A DNA stretch of 64,000 bases from Liquorilactobacillus mali KCTC 3596 = DSM 20444 (GCF_000260415.1 NZ_BACP01000031.1:1-64000); one strand, 5' to 3'; shown: positions 27,242 through 36,958, counted from the first letter of the stretch. Notes: a model not told the origin generated them from the sequence alone. Numbers and translations: made by a program.

Positions 27242-29662
27242 TTAAATAAAATTAAGTGGTTCCTTATCGATTGAAATTAAAATTCCCTGCCGCTCATCTT
27301 TTTGACTCTTCTGTAAAATTGTATTTAACGCTGCATCTAAATTAAGTTCTTTTTTATATTTAATAATCAATTGGTAATAAAATTGATTATTAATACGCAT
27401 TATTGCTTTCGGCGTTGGTCCTAAAATAATCGATTTTGTACTCAAAGAAGATTTTATCTCAGCATAAATCTGGTAGATCTTTTTTGCAGCCAGCCCTTCT
27501 TCTTTTGCACTGGCAGTAATTTGGACTGTATAAAAATACGGTGGATAACCATTTTGATGCCGCACATTCATTTCTCTAACAAAGAATCTTTCGTAATCTT
27601 GTTTCTTTGCCAATTGCAGAGCATAGTGTTCGGGATTAAAAGTCTGAATAATAACTTTGCCTTCTTTATCGGCCCTTCCTGCCCTTCCGCTTACCTGTGT
27701 TAATAATTGGAAGGTTCGTTCGCTTGCTCTAAAGTCAGCCAATCCAAGTGCTGTATCTGCATTCAAAACACCGACCAACGTCACATCAGGATAGTCCAAT
27801 CCTTTTGCAATCATTTGTGTCCCTAACAGAATATCCGCTTTCTTCTCACCAAATTGTTTCAAGATTTTGGCATGCATTCCCTTTCTTCTAGTGGTATCCA
27901 CATCCATTCTCAGAACACGTGCTTTGGGAAATAAATTTTGCAATTCCTGCTCAACTTTTTGAGTACCAGTTCCATAGTATCGAATTTTATTACTGCCACA
28001 ATTTGGACATTTTTGCGGTATTTTCTCCTCATGTCCACAATAATGGCATTTCATTGAACGACTGTCTAAATGCAGAGTTAGTGAAATGTCACAATTTGGA
28101 CACAGCAAAACCTCACCGCAGTCACGACACATCATAAAAGAAGAGTACCCTCTCCGATTGAGCATCAAAATAATTTGTTCCTTGCGTTTCAGTCTCAAGG
28201 CAATTTCACTACGCAGTTCAGTCGAAAAATCAACATTATCATCAATTTTTTTAGTTGCCTTTCTCATATCAATCAGTTCAACTTCTGGCAAAGGCATCTT
28301 GTTAATTCTCTCACTAAGATGAAGCCATTCGTAGACACCTTTTTGGGCACGCGCCCTCGACTCAAGTGAAGGTGTAGCACTGCCTAAAACTAAAGAACAA
28401 TTGTGGTATCGTGCACGCCACTTTGCAACTTCTATGGCATGATAACGTGGCATCTTTTCTTGCTTGTAACTTGCCTCATGTTCTTCATCGATGACAATTA
28501 TGCCAATCTTCTTCAAAGGCGCAAAAATTGCTGATCTTGCACCAACAACTACCTTTGCTCTTCCATTTTGAATCCTGCGCCACTCATCTAGACGTTCACC
28601 TTCAGATAACCCGCTGTGCAATAGCGCAACATTTGAGCCAAATCTTCCAACTACATTCTTTACCATTTGCGGTGTTAATGCTATTTCTGGAACCAACATT
28701 AAAGCAGTCTTGCCCTTTTTAAGTGCTTTTGCCATTGCCTGAAGATAAACTTCTGTCTTTCCACTTCCCGTTACGCCTTCGAGCAAGAAAATTTTTTCTT
28801 TATTTTCATCCATGGAATTATTGATTTTAACAATAACGTCTTTTTGAGCACTAGTAAGTTCTTTTGGTGTGGTTCTAACAAAATCACTTTGCTTATAAGC
28901 TGCTCTTCTTTTCACTATAGCTTTGCGTTTCAACCAATTTTTTGATTCTGCATTTTTTATTACAGCACTCGTAATTCCTAATTTTTGTTCAAGCATTGTT
29001 TGTTCAATTGCTGAATCTCCAAGTTTAATCAAATAATCAAGCAGTCTATTCAAGTTTAAAGCATTAGCACGCAATTTATCTTTTTCAATTTTGTAACTTT
29101 TTGCTGTCAAATTGTTCAGAATAACCTGAACCTTTTTTTCAACCAAACTATCTTTCATCAAATATTCTAAACTAATTTTTCCTGAAGTTCTGGCAGCCAT
29201 TAATTGTTTCAATAATGCTGGATCGATCTTATCTTCATTCAAAATTTGTTTCTTACTGGAAGAAAAATACTCTTTAACCGCTGGATCAACTGCATCATCA
29301 ACAAGAACTAACTGTTTATAATATTTAGCACGCATCGCACTTGGCAGCATTACTTGTAGACAACTTATCAGAAATGAGTACGTTTCATGCGCCAACCATT
29401 TTGCTAAGGCAATCGATTCCTCGGTTAGCACTGGTTCAACATCAATCAAGGATTTTATTTCTTTGATTTTTCCAGAAAAATCATTGCCTGCTTTTAGTCC
29501 TATTACAAATCCCTGAATTAACCGATTACCATTTCCAAATGGCACACTCACCCGCATTCCTACCTGAATCATATCTTCAAATTTAGGAGGAATTTGATAT
29601 ACAAAAGGTTTGTCAGTTTGCATAGCTGGTATGTCAACAATTATTTCAGCAAAAGATGCGAT
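27242..29662 (-). CDS. priA: Primosomal protein N-prime, replication restart helicase PriA
   Basis: This 806-residue helicase reloads the replisome at collapsed forks. It shows Walker A (GVTGSGKTEVYL), DEEH box, two CxxC pairs of the zinc sites (CRDCGEVLLCPNCD, then CHYCG and CPNCG) and motif VI (QVSGRAGRADKEG). The first ATG in frame (29623) lacks a ribosome binding site and would cut off the conserved N-terminal strand. The frame stays open upstream as ASFAEIIVDIPAMQTDKP, which matches the family start, and the codon at the expected initiation point is ATC (29662), 8 bp after AGGGGG. I therefore infer a non-canonical ATC start. Function is secure; the start is not. Confidence 0.9.
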   Translation of the reverse strand: MASFAEIIVDIPAMQTDKPFVYQIPPKFEDMIQVGMRVSVPFGNGNRLIQGFVIGLKAGNDFSGKIKEIKSLIDVEPVLTEESIALAKWLAHETYSFLISCLQVMLPSAMRAKYYKQLVLVDDAVDPAVKEYFSSSKKQILNEDKIDPALLKQLMAARTSGKISLEYLMKDSLVEKKVQVILNNLTAKSYKIEKDKLRANALNLNRLLDYLIKLGDSAIEQTMLEQKLGITSAVIKNAESKNWLKRKAIVKRRAAYKQSDFVRTTPKELTSAQKDVIVKINNSMDENKEKIFLLEGVTGSGKTEVYLQAMAKALKKGKTALMLVPEIALTPQMVKNVVGRFGSNVALLHSGLSEGERLDEWRRIQNGRAKVVVGARSAIFAPLKKIGIIVIDEEHEASYKQEKMPRYHAIEVAKWRARYHNCSLVLGSATPSLESRARAQKGVYEWLHLSERINKMPLPEVELIDMRKATKKIDDNVDFSTELRSEIALRLKRKEQIILMLNRRGYSSFMMCRDCGEVLLCPNCDISLTLHLDSRSMKCHYCGHEEKIPQKCPNCGSNKIRYYGTGTQKVEQELQNLFPKARVLRMDVDTTRRKGMHAKILKQFGEKKADILLGTQMIAKGLDYPDVTLVGVLNADTALGLADFRASERTFQLLTQVSGRAGRADKEGKVIIQTFNPEHYALQLAKKQDYERFFVREMNVRHQNGYPPYFYTVQITASAKEEGLAAKKIYQIYAEIKSSLSTKSIILGPTPKAIMRINNQFYYQLIIKYKKELNLDAALNTILQKSQKDERQGILISIDKEPLNFI

Positions 29663-29674
29663 TGTGAATTCCCC

Positions 29675-30853
29675 CTAGTCTTCTGTAATAAGATCAAAAA
29701 TCATCTTGGCAATATTATTTTTATCAGTTTTTGGACTATTGATATTTTCTTTACCAGGACGCATAAAGACCACTTCATTTTCATCACTGCCAAAACCAAT
29801 ATCTGAACGTGAAACATCATTTGCAACAATCAAGTCGAGATTTTTACTAATCAATTTTTGTTGCCCATTTTCTAATAGATTTTGCGTCTCAGCAGCAAAA
29901 CCGACCAATTTTTGTGTTTTTTTCTTCTGACCAAGTGTCTTTAAAATATCAATATTTTTTTCTAGTTCTAGGGTCAACTTACTGCCCGTCTTCTTAATTT
30001 TTTGTTTTGAAGGTCGTAACACATGATAATCTGCTACTGCGGCCGCCATAATCACAATGTCTGAATCCGAATATTGTTCTTCTACAGCCTTATGCATCTG
30101 TGCAGTCGTCCTAACAGATACCAGCTTCGCACCCGTGTCATTAGCCAAATGTGTTGGCCCACTTATTAGGATTACATCCGCTCCACGTCTTACTGCATTT
30201 CTGGCGACTGCAAATCCCATCTTACCAGAAGAATGGTTTGTAATATATCTCACGGGATCAATTGCTTCAATCGTGTGTCCTGCGGTAACCACGACTTTTT
30301 TCCCTTTTAGATCATGTTTGTTTGAGATGAAATCACTAATCCATTTAAAAACTGCATCAGGTTCTGGCATACGGCCTTTAGCATCATATCCTTCAGCAAG
30401 AAATCCAGTGTCAGGTTCTAGGACTTGATACCCATCTTCAATTAGCTGTTGCAGATTTCTTTGCACTGCTTCATTGTCATACATTTTATCATTCATTGCA
30501 GGTACTATAAACTTTGGACAATTCATAGCAATCAAGCAAGTTGTTGCAAAATTGTCAGCAATACCGTTAGCAATTTTGCCAATGGTATTGGCAGTTGCAG
30601 GGATAACTACCGCGATATCTGCCCATTTAGCAAGTTCAACATGATCGACAATTCCCTGTTGTTGCCCCATTTCACAGTATACATTATTCCGGCTGATAGT
30701 TTTAAAGGTTAGCGGAGTCACAAAGCTCGCTGCTTCTTCGGTCATTACGACTTTAACTTCTGCTTTTTCCTTGATTAATTTTCTAATAAAAATAACCGCT
30801 TTATAAGCTGCAACTCCTCCAGTTACACAGACAGCGACATGCATATTCTCCAA
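29675..30853 (-). CDS. coaBC: Bifunctional phosphopantothenoylcysteine decarboxylase / phosphopantothenate-cysteine ligase
   Basis: The 392-residue coenzyme A enzyme has an N-terminal flavoprotein decarboxylase domain (VTGGVAAYKA near 11-20, PAMNDKMYDN with the active-site region) and a C-terminal ligase domain (VVTAGHTIEAIDPVRYITN, about 187-205). The start is TTG at 30853, 6 bp after GGAGGG; an ATG three codons later is too far from that site. It follows a terminator and may open the coaBC-priA-fmt-rsmB-prpC-prkC-rsgA-rpe-thiN operon. Confidence 0.96.
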   Translation of the reverse strand: MENMHVAVCVTGGVAAYKAVIFIRKLIKEKAEVKVVMTEEAASFVTPLTFKTISRNNVYCEMGQQQGIVDHVELAKWADIAVVIPATANTIGKIANGIADNFATTCLIAMNCPKFIVPAMNDKMYDNEAVQRNLQQLIEDGYQVLEPDTGFLAEGYDAKGRMPEPDAVFKWISDFISNKHDLKGKKVVVTAGHTIEAIDPVRYITNHSSGKMGFAVARNAVRRGADVILISGPTHLANDTGAKLVSVRTTAQMHKAVEEQYSDSDIVIMAAAVADYHVLRPSKQKIKKTGSKLTLELEKNIDILKTLGQKKKTQKLVGFAAETQNLLENGQQKLISKNLDLIVANDVSRSDIGFGSDENEVVFMRPGKENINSPKTDKNNIAKMIFDLITED

Positions 30854-30911
30854 TTGTAACCCTCCTTAATGATAACTATATTGTATCAATAATATAGCCA
30901 AAAAAGAACAT

Positions 30912-30970
30912 CAAAAAAGACCATTGTGACTATTATTCTGATACCATCATATCAGCAGTCTCATGGCCTT
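30912..30970 (-). terminator. Terminator between rpoZ and coaBC
   Basis: On the minus strand GGCCATGAGACT (30968-30957) pairs imperfectly with AGTCACAATGGTC around a loop of about 26 bases, then TTTTTT follows. It would separate gmk-rpoZ from the coaBC operon, perhaps with partial read-through. Confidence 0.65.
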
Positions 30971-30987
30971 TCCCTGAAGTAAAAAAA

Positions 30988-31200
30988 TTATACTTCGTCT
31001 CTGTGGTCTGGATCAATAATCAAATCGTCAGCAACAACTTCTTCGAGTGCCTTGCCAACATTCTTAACAGACTTATATTCACTAAGCATTGGAATTGCAC
31101 CTGCATCCAACTCGTGAGCCCTTTTACTAGCTAACATTACCAACGAATAACGCGAATCAATTCGTTCCAATAAATCATCAACTGATGGATATAAAATCAT
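30988..31200 (-). CDS. rpoZ: RNA polymerase omega subunit
   Basis: The 70-residue protein begins [20 protein letters not shown] and contains the omega core ASKRAHELD, and [10 protein letters not shown] near the end. Omega helps assemble and stabilise RNA polymerase. Its ATG overlaps the gmk stop by 4 bp, the usual gmk-rpoZ coupling. Confidence 0.97.
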   Translation of the reverse strand: MILYPSVDDLLERIDSRYSLVMLASKRAHELDAGAIPMLSEYKSVKNVGKALEEVVADDLIIDPDHRDEV

Positions 31201-31817
31201 TTTAAATCATCTCCTAGTCGCTTTTTATAATCAGGTAAGAATCTCTTTACCCGCCATCTTTCAGCCCTGATGATGGTCTTTACCTTCTCAACCGCGTTCA
31301 AAACTTCGTCATTAACAACCGCATAATCGTAATTTTGCATCATTTCAATTTCATCAACTGCTTTAGCCATACGCTTATCAATAGTCGCTAAATCATCTGT
31401 TCCACGTCCGCTTATTCTATGACGCAGTTCCATAAGATCTGGAGGTGTCAAAAAAATAAATAAACCATCAGGACATTTTTCACGAACTTGCATAGCACCA
31501 TTTACTTCGATCTCAAGAAAAACATCCTTGCCTTGATCAAGCATCTCATTAACATATTTTAGCGGTGTTCCATAATAATTGTCAACATACTGAGCATATT
31601 CAAGCATGCCGCCATTTCGAATTTCCTTTTCAAACTCAGCCTTCGAAACAAAATAATAATCTTTTCCGTCAACTTCGCCTTTTCGCATCGATCTCGTAGT
31701 CATAGAGATTGAATAATGAAACTTATTATCATCTTGCTCAAAAATAGCTTTCCTAACTGTTCCTTTACCGACTCCAGAAGGTCCAGACAATACTATCAAC
31801 ATTCCCCGTTTAGACAT
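31197..31817 (-). CDS. gmk: Guanylate kinase
   Basis: The 206-residue enzyme phosphorylates GMP to GDP. Walker [10 protein letters not shown] lies at 12-20, and the GMP-binding segment is [18 protein letters not shown] (about 41-58). Further family residues are [10 protein letters not shown] and [13 protein letters not shown]. It is the first gene of gmk-rpoZ and faces away from the SOS-type gene at 32.0 kb. Confidence 0.98.
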   Translation of the reverse strand: MSKRGMLIVLSGPSGVGKGTVRKAIFEQDDNKFHYSISMTTRSMRKGEVDGKDYYFVSKAEFEKEIRNGGMLEYAQYVDNYYGTPLKYVNEMLDQGKDVFLEIEVNGAMQVREKCPDGLFIFLTPPDLMELRHRISGRGTDDLATIDKRMAKAVDEIEMMQNYDYAVVNDEVLNAVEKVKTIIRAERWRVKRFLPDYKKRLGDDLK

Positions 31818-31928
31818 GTTTACAAAACTCTCCTCTAAAATATTGTATTAAGATTATCATGTACTTTTTTTCAAAAAATTTCAAGTTATTCTTAATTAGA
31901 ATTTCTTAATAAAAAATACTTTTACCGC

Positions 31929-31978
31929 TTGCTTTTTCGAACATTTGTTCTATAATATAAATATCGAACAAACGTTCT
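31929..31978 (+). promoter_or_regulatory. Promoter with two LexA-type operators (SOS boxes)
   Basis: The -35 TTGCTT (31929-31934) and -10 TATAAT (31951-31956) are 16 bp apart. CGAACATTTGTTCT (31938-31951) fills the spacer, and CGAACAAACGTTCT (31965-31978) lies just after the -10. Both fit the Gram-positive LexA box (CGAAC, four bases, GTTCG) except for the last base. Their starts are 27 bp apart. Such placement should give tight SOS repression of the gene at 32001. Confidence 0.75.
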
Positions 31979-32000
31979 GAAAAAGGAGAGTGTTTCCAAT

Positions 32001-32324
32001 ATGCTAGAATTAAAAAAAACAACACTGCAGCAAATCACTCAGAATATCCAAAAGCAATTTGTTTCGTATGCTAAACAAGATTTTAGTAACTGCATACAAA
32101 TGCCTATCTTTCAGCTTAACTATTTTATTAACCAGGCTATCCAAAAACATAAAGTCATCAGTATAAGTTATAAAGATATTTATGATAATGAATTTGTAGC
32201 AACTGGTTTCATCTCGAGAAACAAAAACAATAAAACAATTCTTAAACTTGATAGCCTTGGAGATAATTTATCACACCTGCTAAATATTAACCAAATAAAG
32301 TACATTAAACTGGCAAAAAGATAA
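32001..32324 (+). CDS. Small hypothetical protein, possibly YolD-like, SOS-controlled
   Basis: The 107-residue product has a helical N-terminal half and a C-terminal half rich in beta strands (VISISYKDIYDNEFVATGFI, then KTILKLDS and NQIKYIKLA). This pattern resembles YolD-like proteins, which accompany Y-family DNA polymerases in Firmicutes. The match is by pattern only. Two LexA-type boxes flank its -10. AAAAGGAGAG is the binding site. Unlike most yolD genes it has no umuC/dinB next to it; the following gene is glnA on the other strand, behind a bidirectional terminator. If the LexA reading is right, it is a stand-alone DNA-damage gene. Confidence 0.6.
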   Translation: MLELKKTTLQQITQNIQKQFVSYAKQDFSNCIQMPIFQLNYFINQAIQKHKVISISYKDIYDNEFVATGFISRNKNNKTILKLDSLGDNLSHLLNINQIKYIKLAKR

Positions 32325-32356
32325 AATCATCTCTAAACATTTTGTTTTTTGACTAA

Positions 32357-32414
32357 TAAAAACCATTGGCGAATATTCCTGATGAACAGGTAACTAATTT
32401 GCCAACGGTTTTTA
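32357..32414. terminator. Bidirectional terminator between the SOS gene and glnA
   Basis: AAAACCATTGGC pairs with GCCAACGGTTTT (one mismatch), with an inner CCTG/CAGG arm. T-runs are present on both strands, so it can serve the plus-strand gene and the minus-strand glnR-glnA operon. Confidence 0.85.
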
Positions 32415-32422
32415 TTTTGACT

Positions 32423-33769
32423 CTAATATAATTCTAAGTATTGATCACGTTCCCATTGTGAAACTTCTTGACGATAAGCACCCCATTCGAGTTTCTTACC
32501 TTCAATAAAGTTTTGATACAAATGAGGACCCATTGCTTTTGCAATTACTTCATCTTTTTCAAGTTCTTTAAGTGCATTATGCAATGTTGATGGAAGATCA
32601 GAGATACCATTTGCCTTACGTTCTTCCGCATCCATTACATAGATGTTACGATCGATTGGCTTTGGAGCTTCAATCTGCTTACGCAGACCATCCAACCCTG
32701 CTTCCAAAATTGAGGCAATTGCTAAGTATGGATTTGCACTTGGATCTACACTACGCAATTCAAGACGTGTTGACATACCACGTGCGATTGGAACACGTAC
32801 AAGAGGTGAACGGTTGCGACCAGACCAAGCAACATAAACAGGTGCTTCATATCCAGGAACCAAACGCTTGTATGAGTTAACAGTTGGGTTAGTTACAGCT
32901 GTAAAGCTACGTGCGTGTGTCAACAAACCGCCTAAGAAGTAACGTGCTTCTTTAGATAATTGCATTTCATCATTTTCATCAAAGAATGCATTCCCATCGC
33001 CATTGAACAATGACATATTAATGTGCATACCCGATCCGTTAATGCGATCAAGTGGTTTTGGCATAAATGTTGCGTGTAAACCATGTTTTCTTGCAACAGT
33101 TTTTACAACTAACTTAAATGTTTGAATATTATCACATGCTTGGAGTGCATCAGCATACTTAAAGTCGATTTCATGTTGCCCAGGAGCAACTTCATGATGA
33201 GAAGCTTCAATATCAAAGCCCATGTTTTCTAATTCCAAAACAATATCACGACGGCAATTCTCGCCCAAATCAACAGGAGCTAAATCGAAATAACTTCCCT
33301 TATCATTAAGGTTCAATGTTGGCTTACCAGTTTCTGGATCAAGTTTAAACAAGAAGAACTCTGGTTCAGGTCCAATATTAAAGTCGGTAAAGCCTAATTC
33401 CTTCATTTCGTCAAGAACTCGAATTAAGTTATTACGTGGATCACCGATGAATGGTGTGCGATCAGCATTGTAGACTTCACAAATAACACGAGCTACTTTC
33501 CCATGTTCGCTTCCCCAAGGGAAAATCATCCAAGTTGATAAGTCTGGGTATAACCACATATCACTCTCTTCAATCCTAACAAAACCATCAATTGAAGAAC
33601 CATCAAACATTAATTTGTTATCCAATAATTTTTCAAGTTGGCTAATTGGAACCTCAACATTTTTGATAACACCATATAGATCGGTGAACATCAAACGCAA
33701 AAACTTAACATTTTCATCTTTGGCTATTTTACGGATATCATCCTTTGTATAATTAGGCTTTACCATCAT
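32423..33769 (-). CDS. glnA: Glutamine synthetase type I
   Basis: The 448-residue enzyme makes glutamine from glutamate, ammonia and ATP. Family segments include [29 protein letters not shown], the metal-binding [41 protein letters not shown] and the ATP-site region [19 protein letters not shown]. The start is ATG at 33769 with AAGGAG about 8 bp upstream; a second ATG follows directly. It lies 22 bp after glnR in the standard glnRA operon, which is feedback-controlled by GlnR when glutamine is plentiful. Confidence 0.98.
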   Translation of the reverse strand: MMVKPNYTKDDIRKIAKDENVKFLRLMFTDLYGVIKNVEVPISQLEKLLDNKLMFDGSSIDGFVRIEESDMWLYPDLSTWMIFPWGSEHGKVARVICEVYNADRTPFIGDPRNNLIRVLDEMKELGFTDFNIGPEPEFFLFKLDPETGKPTLNLNDKGSYFDLAPVDLGENCRRDIVLELENMGFDIEASHHEVAPGQHEIDFKYADALQACDNIQTFKLVVKTVARKHGLHATFMPKPLDRINGSGMHINMSLFNGDGNAFFDENDEMQLSKEARYFLGGLLTHARSFTAVTNPTVNSYKRLVPGYEAPVYVAWSGRNRSPLVRVPIARGMSTRLELRSVDPSANPYLAIASILEAGLDGLRKQIEAPKPIDRNIYVMDAEERKANGISDLPSTLHNALKELEKDEVIAKAMGPHLYQNFIEGKKLEWGAYRQEVSQWERDQYLELY

Positions 33770-33791
33770 TAAATCGCTCCTTATTGAATTT

Positions 33792-34181
33792 TTAGAAGTT
33801 ATTATTATGTTTAAAAGAAGACTCATTCTGCTTACTGAGCCCACTCACTGCAATAAACTCATCACGCAAAATCCGTCGTACATCAGTATCCGTCAGTGGT
33901 TTCTCAAGCTTAGCTTGTTTCTCAGCAAGTTTCCGTTCCTTCTCATCGTATATATGCTTAATACCAGCCATATTAATCCCTTCATCCAAGAAATCCTTAA
34001 TCTCAAGTAGACGATCAATGTCATTCAAAGAATACATTCTACGATTACCTTCACTGCGCTTAGGCATGACCAACTCTTGTTCTTCATAGTAACGAATCTG
34101 ACGTGCAGATAAATTTGTGAGTTTCATCACAGTACCAATAGGCAAAACAGCAAGCGACCGTCTGAGCTCCTTCTCTTTCAT
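33792..34181 (-). CDS. glnR: Nitrogen repressor GlnR (MerR family)
   Basis: The 129-residue regulator has an N-terminal MerR-type winged helix ([20 protein letters not shown], about 22-41, then [11 protein letters not shown]) and a C-terminal tail that in homologues senses feedback-inhibited glutamine synthetase. It represses glnRA and nitrogen genes at TGTNA-N7-TNACA sites; one lies upstream of its own promoter. Confidence 0.97.
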   Translation of the reverse strand: MKEKELRRSLAVLPIGTVMKLTNLSARQIRYYEEQELVMPKRSEGNRRMYSLNDIDRLLEIKDFLDEGINMAGIKHIYDEKERKLAEKQAKLEKPLTDTDVRRILRDEFIAVSGLSKQNESSFKHNNNF

Positions 34182-34208
34182 AACAACCCTCCTCTAAGTT
34201 ACGCCCTT

Positions 34209-34261
34209 ATGATAGCAAGGGGCATTATGAATGTCAACGCCAAATGTTACATTTTCTTACA
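34209..34261 (-). promoter_or_regulatory. glnRA promoter and GlnR operator
   Basis: Minus-strand -35 TTGACA (34237-34232) and -10 TATCAT (34214-34209) are 17 bp apart. Upstream, TGTAAGAAAATGTAACA (34261-34245) is an exact GlnR/TnrA-type box. The box overlaps the stop codon of the preceding lyase gene. Confidence 0.85.
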
Positions 34262-35531
34262 TCTTTTTGTTTTCGAAGAAAGTTTCACTCACTGCATTAC
34301 TAATCGCAATTTTTACGTGTGAATAAGTTAATCCTCCTTGAATATACAAAGTAAATGGAGGTCTCAAAGGCCCGTCAGATGATAGTTCAATTGTTGAACC
34401 TTCTGTAAAACTACCTGATGCCATTATTTCTTCGTCCTCATATCCATCCATGTAACTAGGTACCGGATCTACAAATGAATTTACAGGTGAATAATGTTGA
34501 ATTGCTGCACAAAAAGAAATCATTGCCTCAGGATTCCCAAAATTAATCGTTTGTACCAAGTCTGTTCTCGGTTCATTCCATTTTGGTGAAACATCGAGTC
34601 CCATTTTTTCTAACAATGCACTTGCAAATACCGCACCCTTAATTGCATTAGCAGTCACATTTGGTGCCAAGAAGAAACCTTGAAACATATCACGCATGTG
34701 TCCGATAGTTGCCCCTTCATTTTTACCTGCTCCTGGAACATTTAATCTATTACCTGCTTGTCTAATTAGGTCTTTTTTTCCCACTATATAGGCCCCAGTC
34801 TTAGCAATCCCAGCGCCAGCATTTTTAAACAATGAACCCGCCATCAGATCTGCACCATATTCGGTTGGTTCATTAATTTCTGAAAACTCACCATAACAAT
34901 TATCAACAAATACGATCACATTTGGGCTGATTTGTTTTACAAATTTAATCATTTGTTTGATTTTTGCAACAGTAAAGCTCGCTCTGTCTGAATAACCACG
35001 TGAACGCTGAATAGCAATTACTTTAATCTTCTTGTCAGCTTTCAATTTTTTCGCAACATCTTCATAATCAACTTCACCATTTTCAAGTAATGACGAGTAA
35101 TTAAAATTAATGCCAAAATCTTTCATTGCTCCAGGCTCATCTCCAACAATACCGACAACATGCTGAATAGTATCATATGGCATTCCCGTCATATAAAATA
35201 ACGTATCTCCTGGTCTAAGCACCCCAAAAAGTGCTGTTGTAATCGCATGTGTTCCTGAAATTAATTGCGGTCTAACCATTGCATCTTCGGCATTAAAGTA
35301 ATCCGCATAAATTGCATCAAGTTTGTCTCGACCGACATCATCATAGCCATAGCCAGTTGAACCTGCAAAATCTTCCTCCGCTACATGATGTTTTTTAAAA
35401 CATTTCAGCACCCTCATTTGATTGTATGTAGCCTGATCGTCGATCTCTTGTATCTTACTCTTTATTTGTTTTTCAACCTCTTCAATCGTTTGCTGTAATT
35501 TTGCCGGTAATTCACCCATCCATGTACTCAA
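34257..35531 (-). CDS. ynbB: PLP-dependent YnbB family protein (methionine gamma-lyase-like, aluminium resistance family)
   Basis: The 424-residue fold-type I PLP enzyme belongs to the YnbB family, annotated variously as methionine gamma-lyase or aluminium resistance protein. Visible family features are STGYGYDDVGRDKLD, RPQLISGTHAITTALFGVLRPGD (cofactor phosphate region), DNCYGEF and the PLP-lysine in AGSLFKNAGAG. The true substrate is not established. It lies between miaA and glnR, as in other Firmicutes, and 7 bp after miaA. It may be co-transcribed with miaA. Confidence 0.9.
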   Translation of the reverse strand: MSTWMGELPAKLQQTIEEVEKQIKSKIQEIDDQATYNQMRVLKCFKKHHVAEEDFAGSTGYGYDDVGRDKLDAIYADYFNAEDAMVRPQLISGTHAITTALFGVLRPGDTLFYMTGMPYDTIQHVVGIVGDEPGAMKDFGINFNYSSLLENGEVDYEDVAKKLKADKKIKVIAIQRSRGYSDRASFTVAKIKQMIKFVKQISPNVIVFVDNCYGEFSEINEPTEYGADLMAGSLFKNAGAGIAKTGAYIVGKKDLIRQAGNRLNVPGAGKNEGATIGHMRDMFQGFFLAPNVTANAIKGAVFASALLEKMGLDVSPKWNEPRTDLVQTINFGNPEAMISFCAAIQHYSPVNSFVDPVPSYMDGYEDEEIMASGSFTEGSTIELSSDGPLRPPFTLYIQGGLTYSHVKIAISNAVSETFFENKKM

Positions 35532-35538
35532 ACTCTAT

Positions 35539-36471
35539 CTATCCTTTCTCTTTAAGCCATAACAAAACTGCACTTGTTACCTTCTCAATCTCAGCTTCAT
35601 CCGAAACTAAATCAAACCATCTTACATTCATTTTGTTTCTAAACCAAGTCAGCTGTCTCTTGGCATAATGCCTCGAATTTTTCTTTATTTCTGCTACTCC
35701 ATTTACTAGACTTTCCGTCCCTTCAATAAAGGGGAAAAGCTCCTTATACCCGATTCCCTTACCAGGTTGTAAATTTATGCCGCCTTCTTGGAACAACCAG
35801 CGTGCCTCATCCAGCAACCCCTCTTGCATCATCTGATCAACCCTTTGCTCAATTCTCTCATACAAGACATTTCGTTTTGTATTTAAACCGATTACTAAAG
35901 CGTCTATTTCCTCATCCCGCTGATCAAATTGTTCCGAAAATTTGTGTCCCGTAACCTCATACACTTCAATCGCACGAATAATTCTTCTAACATTATTAAC
36001 AGGAATTTGTGCTGCAGCAGCTGAGTCAATCTTATTTAGATAACTCCACAAAGCCTCATTCCCATTTTCTAAAGCAAAATCTTGGAACTTGTTTCGGATG
36101 CCCTGATTACCTCTGACATCATTACCACCCAAATTATAGCCATCGAGTAATGCCTGCAAATAAAACCCAGTGCCACCTACTATCAAGGGTAGTTTATTTC
36201 TTTCACTGATTTCCTTGATCTGCTTTCTTGCATCCTGCACAAAATCTGCGACCGTAAAATGTTGATTGATTTCCCTGATATCAATCAAGTGATGTGGAAC
36301 TAACTTTCTTTCTTCCGCAGTAGCCTTTGCTGTCCCAATATCTAGTCCACGATAAACCTGCATAGAATCTCCTGAAATTATTTCAGCATTGAATTTTTGT
36401 GCCAATACAAGAGACAATGAAGTTTTTCCAACAGCGGTAGGACCCACGATAACTATTACTTTATAAGCCAA
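35539..36471 (-). CDS. miaA: tRNA dimethylallyltransferase MiaA
   Basis: The 310-residue enzyme prenylates A37 of tRNAs reading UNN codons. It has the P-loop VGPTAVGKTSLS near the N-terminus, SGDSMQVYRGLDIGTAK, and GTGFYLQALLDGY. I prefer the TTG at 36471, 8 bp after AAAGGAG, because the upstream ATG at 36489 is itself inside that binding site. Family proteins begin only a few residues before the P-loop, which agrees. Confidence 0.95.
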   Translation of the reverse strand: MAYKVIVIVGPTAVGKTSLSLVLAQKFNAEIISGDSMQVYRGLDIGTAKATAEERKLVPHHLIDIREINQHFTVADFVQDARKQIKEISERNKLPLIVGGTGFYLQALLDGYNLGGNDVRGNQGIRNKFQDFALENGNEALWSYLNKIDSAAAAQIPVNNVRRIIRAIEVYEVTGHKFSEQFDQRDEEIDALVIGLNTKRNVLYERIEQRVDQMMQEGLLDEARWLFQEGGINLQPGKGIGYKELFPFIEGTESLVNGVAEIKKNSRHYAKRQLTWFRNKMNVRWFDLVSDEAEIEKVTSAVLLWLKEKG

Positions 36472-36591
36472 AAAAACGGCTCCTTTCATTATTTTTTATT
36501 TCATCTTAAGCAAAATAATCAATAAACTGGAATTTAGAGTCAAAATACTTCATAATGATTATGTAGTAACTAGATTGAGGAGGTTTTCTTA

Positions 36592-36768
36592 TTGAAACAA
36601 TTTAATACAGGATTTTTATTAGGAATTGTTACAACAATCGGTGCAGCTGCAGGTTGTTTTTATGCTTTCAAGAAAAATGTTGTTGAACCAATTGAAATAA
36701 AAGAGGAACGCGATGACCAACATCGTCGTCGTGCAATCCGTAAAATGCATTCTGCACACCAAGGATAA
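36592..36768 (+). CDS. DUF3042 family small protein
   Basis: The 58-residue protein (begins MKQFNTGFLLGIVTTIGAAA) starts with TTG, 7 bp after GAGGAGG. It has one N-terminal membrane-spanning segment (about 6-26), then KKNVVEPIEIKEE and a basic tail. This matches the DUF3042 family of Lactobacillales, single-pass proteins of unknown function usually found near miaA. It is divergent from miaA and ends 70 bp before a terminator. The short length and TTG start make it easy to miss. Confidence 0.8.
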   Translation: MKQFNTGFLLGIVTTIGAAAGCFYAFKKNVVEPIEIKEERDDQHRRRAIRKMHSAHQG

Positions 36769-36836
36769 CACTTTTAAACTAACATAATACTATGATATAC
36801 AATTAACTATTCTAAAAATAATTAATTGTATTCAAG

Positions 36837-36879
36837 AAAAGGGCTGTACCAAAACAATGTTTTGTAGCAGCCCTTTTTT
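36837..36879 (+). terminator. Terminator after the DUF3042 gene
   Basis: AAAAGGGCTG pairs with CAGCCCTTTT, with an inner CAAAACA/TGTTTTG arm, and six T follow. The A-run on the left side lets it act on the minus strand too. Confidence 0.88.
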
Positions 36880-36958
36880 CATTACCTATAAACGCACTTT
36901 TTCAGTAATCCTGTATTATACAAAAAAGCCTCCAGACTACTTTGCAAATACTACCTTA

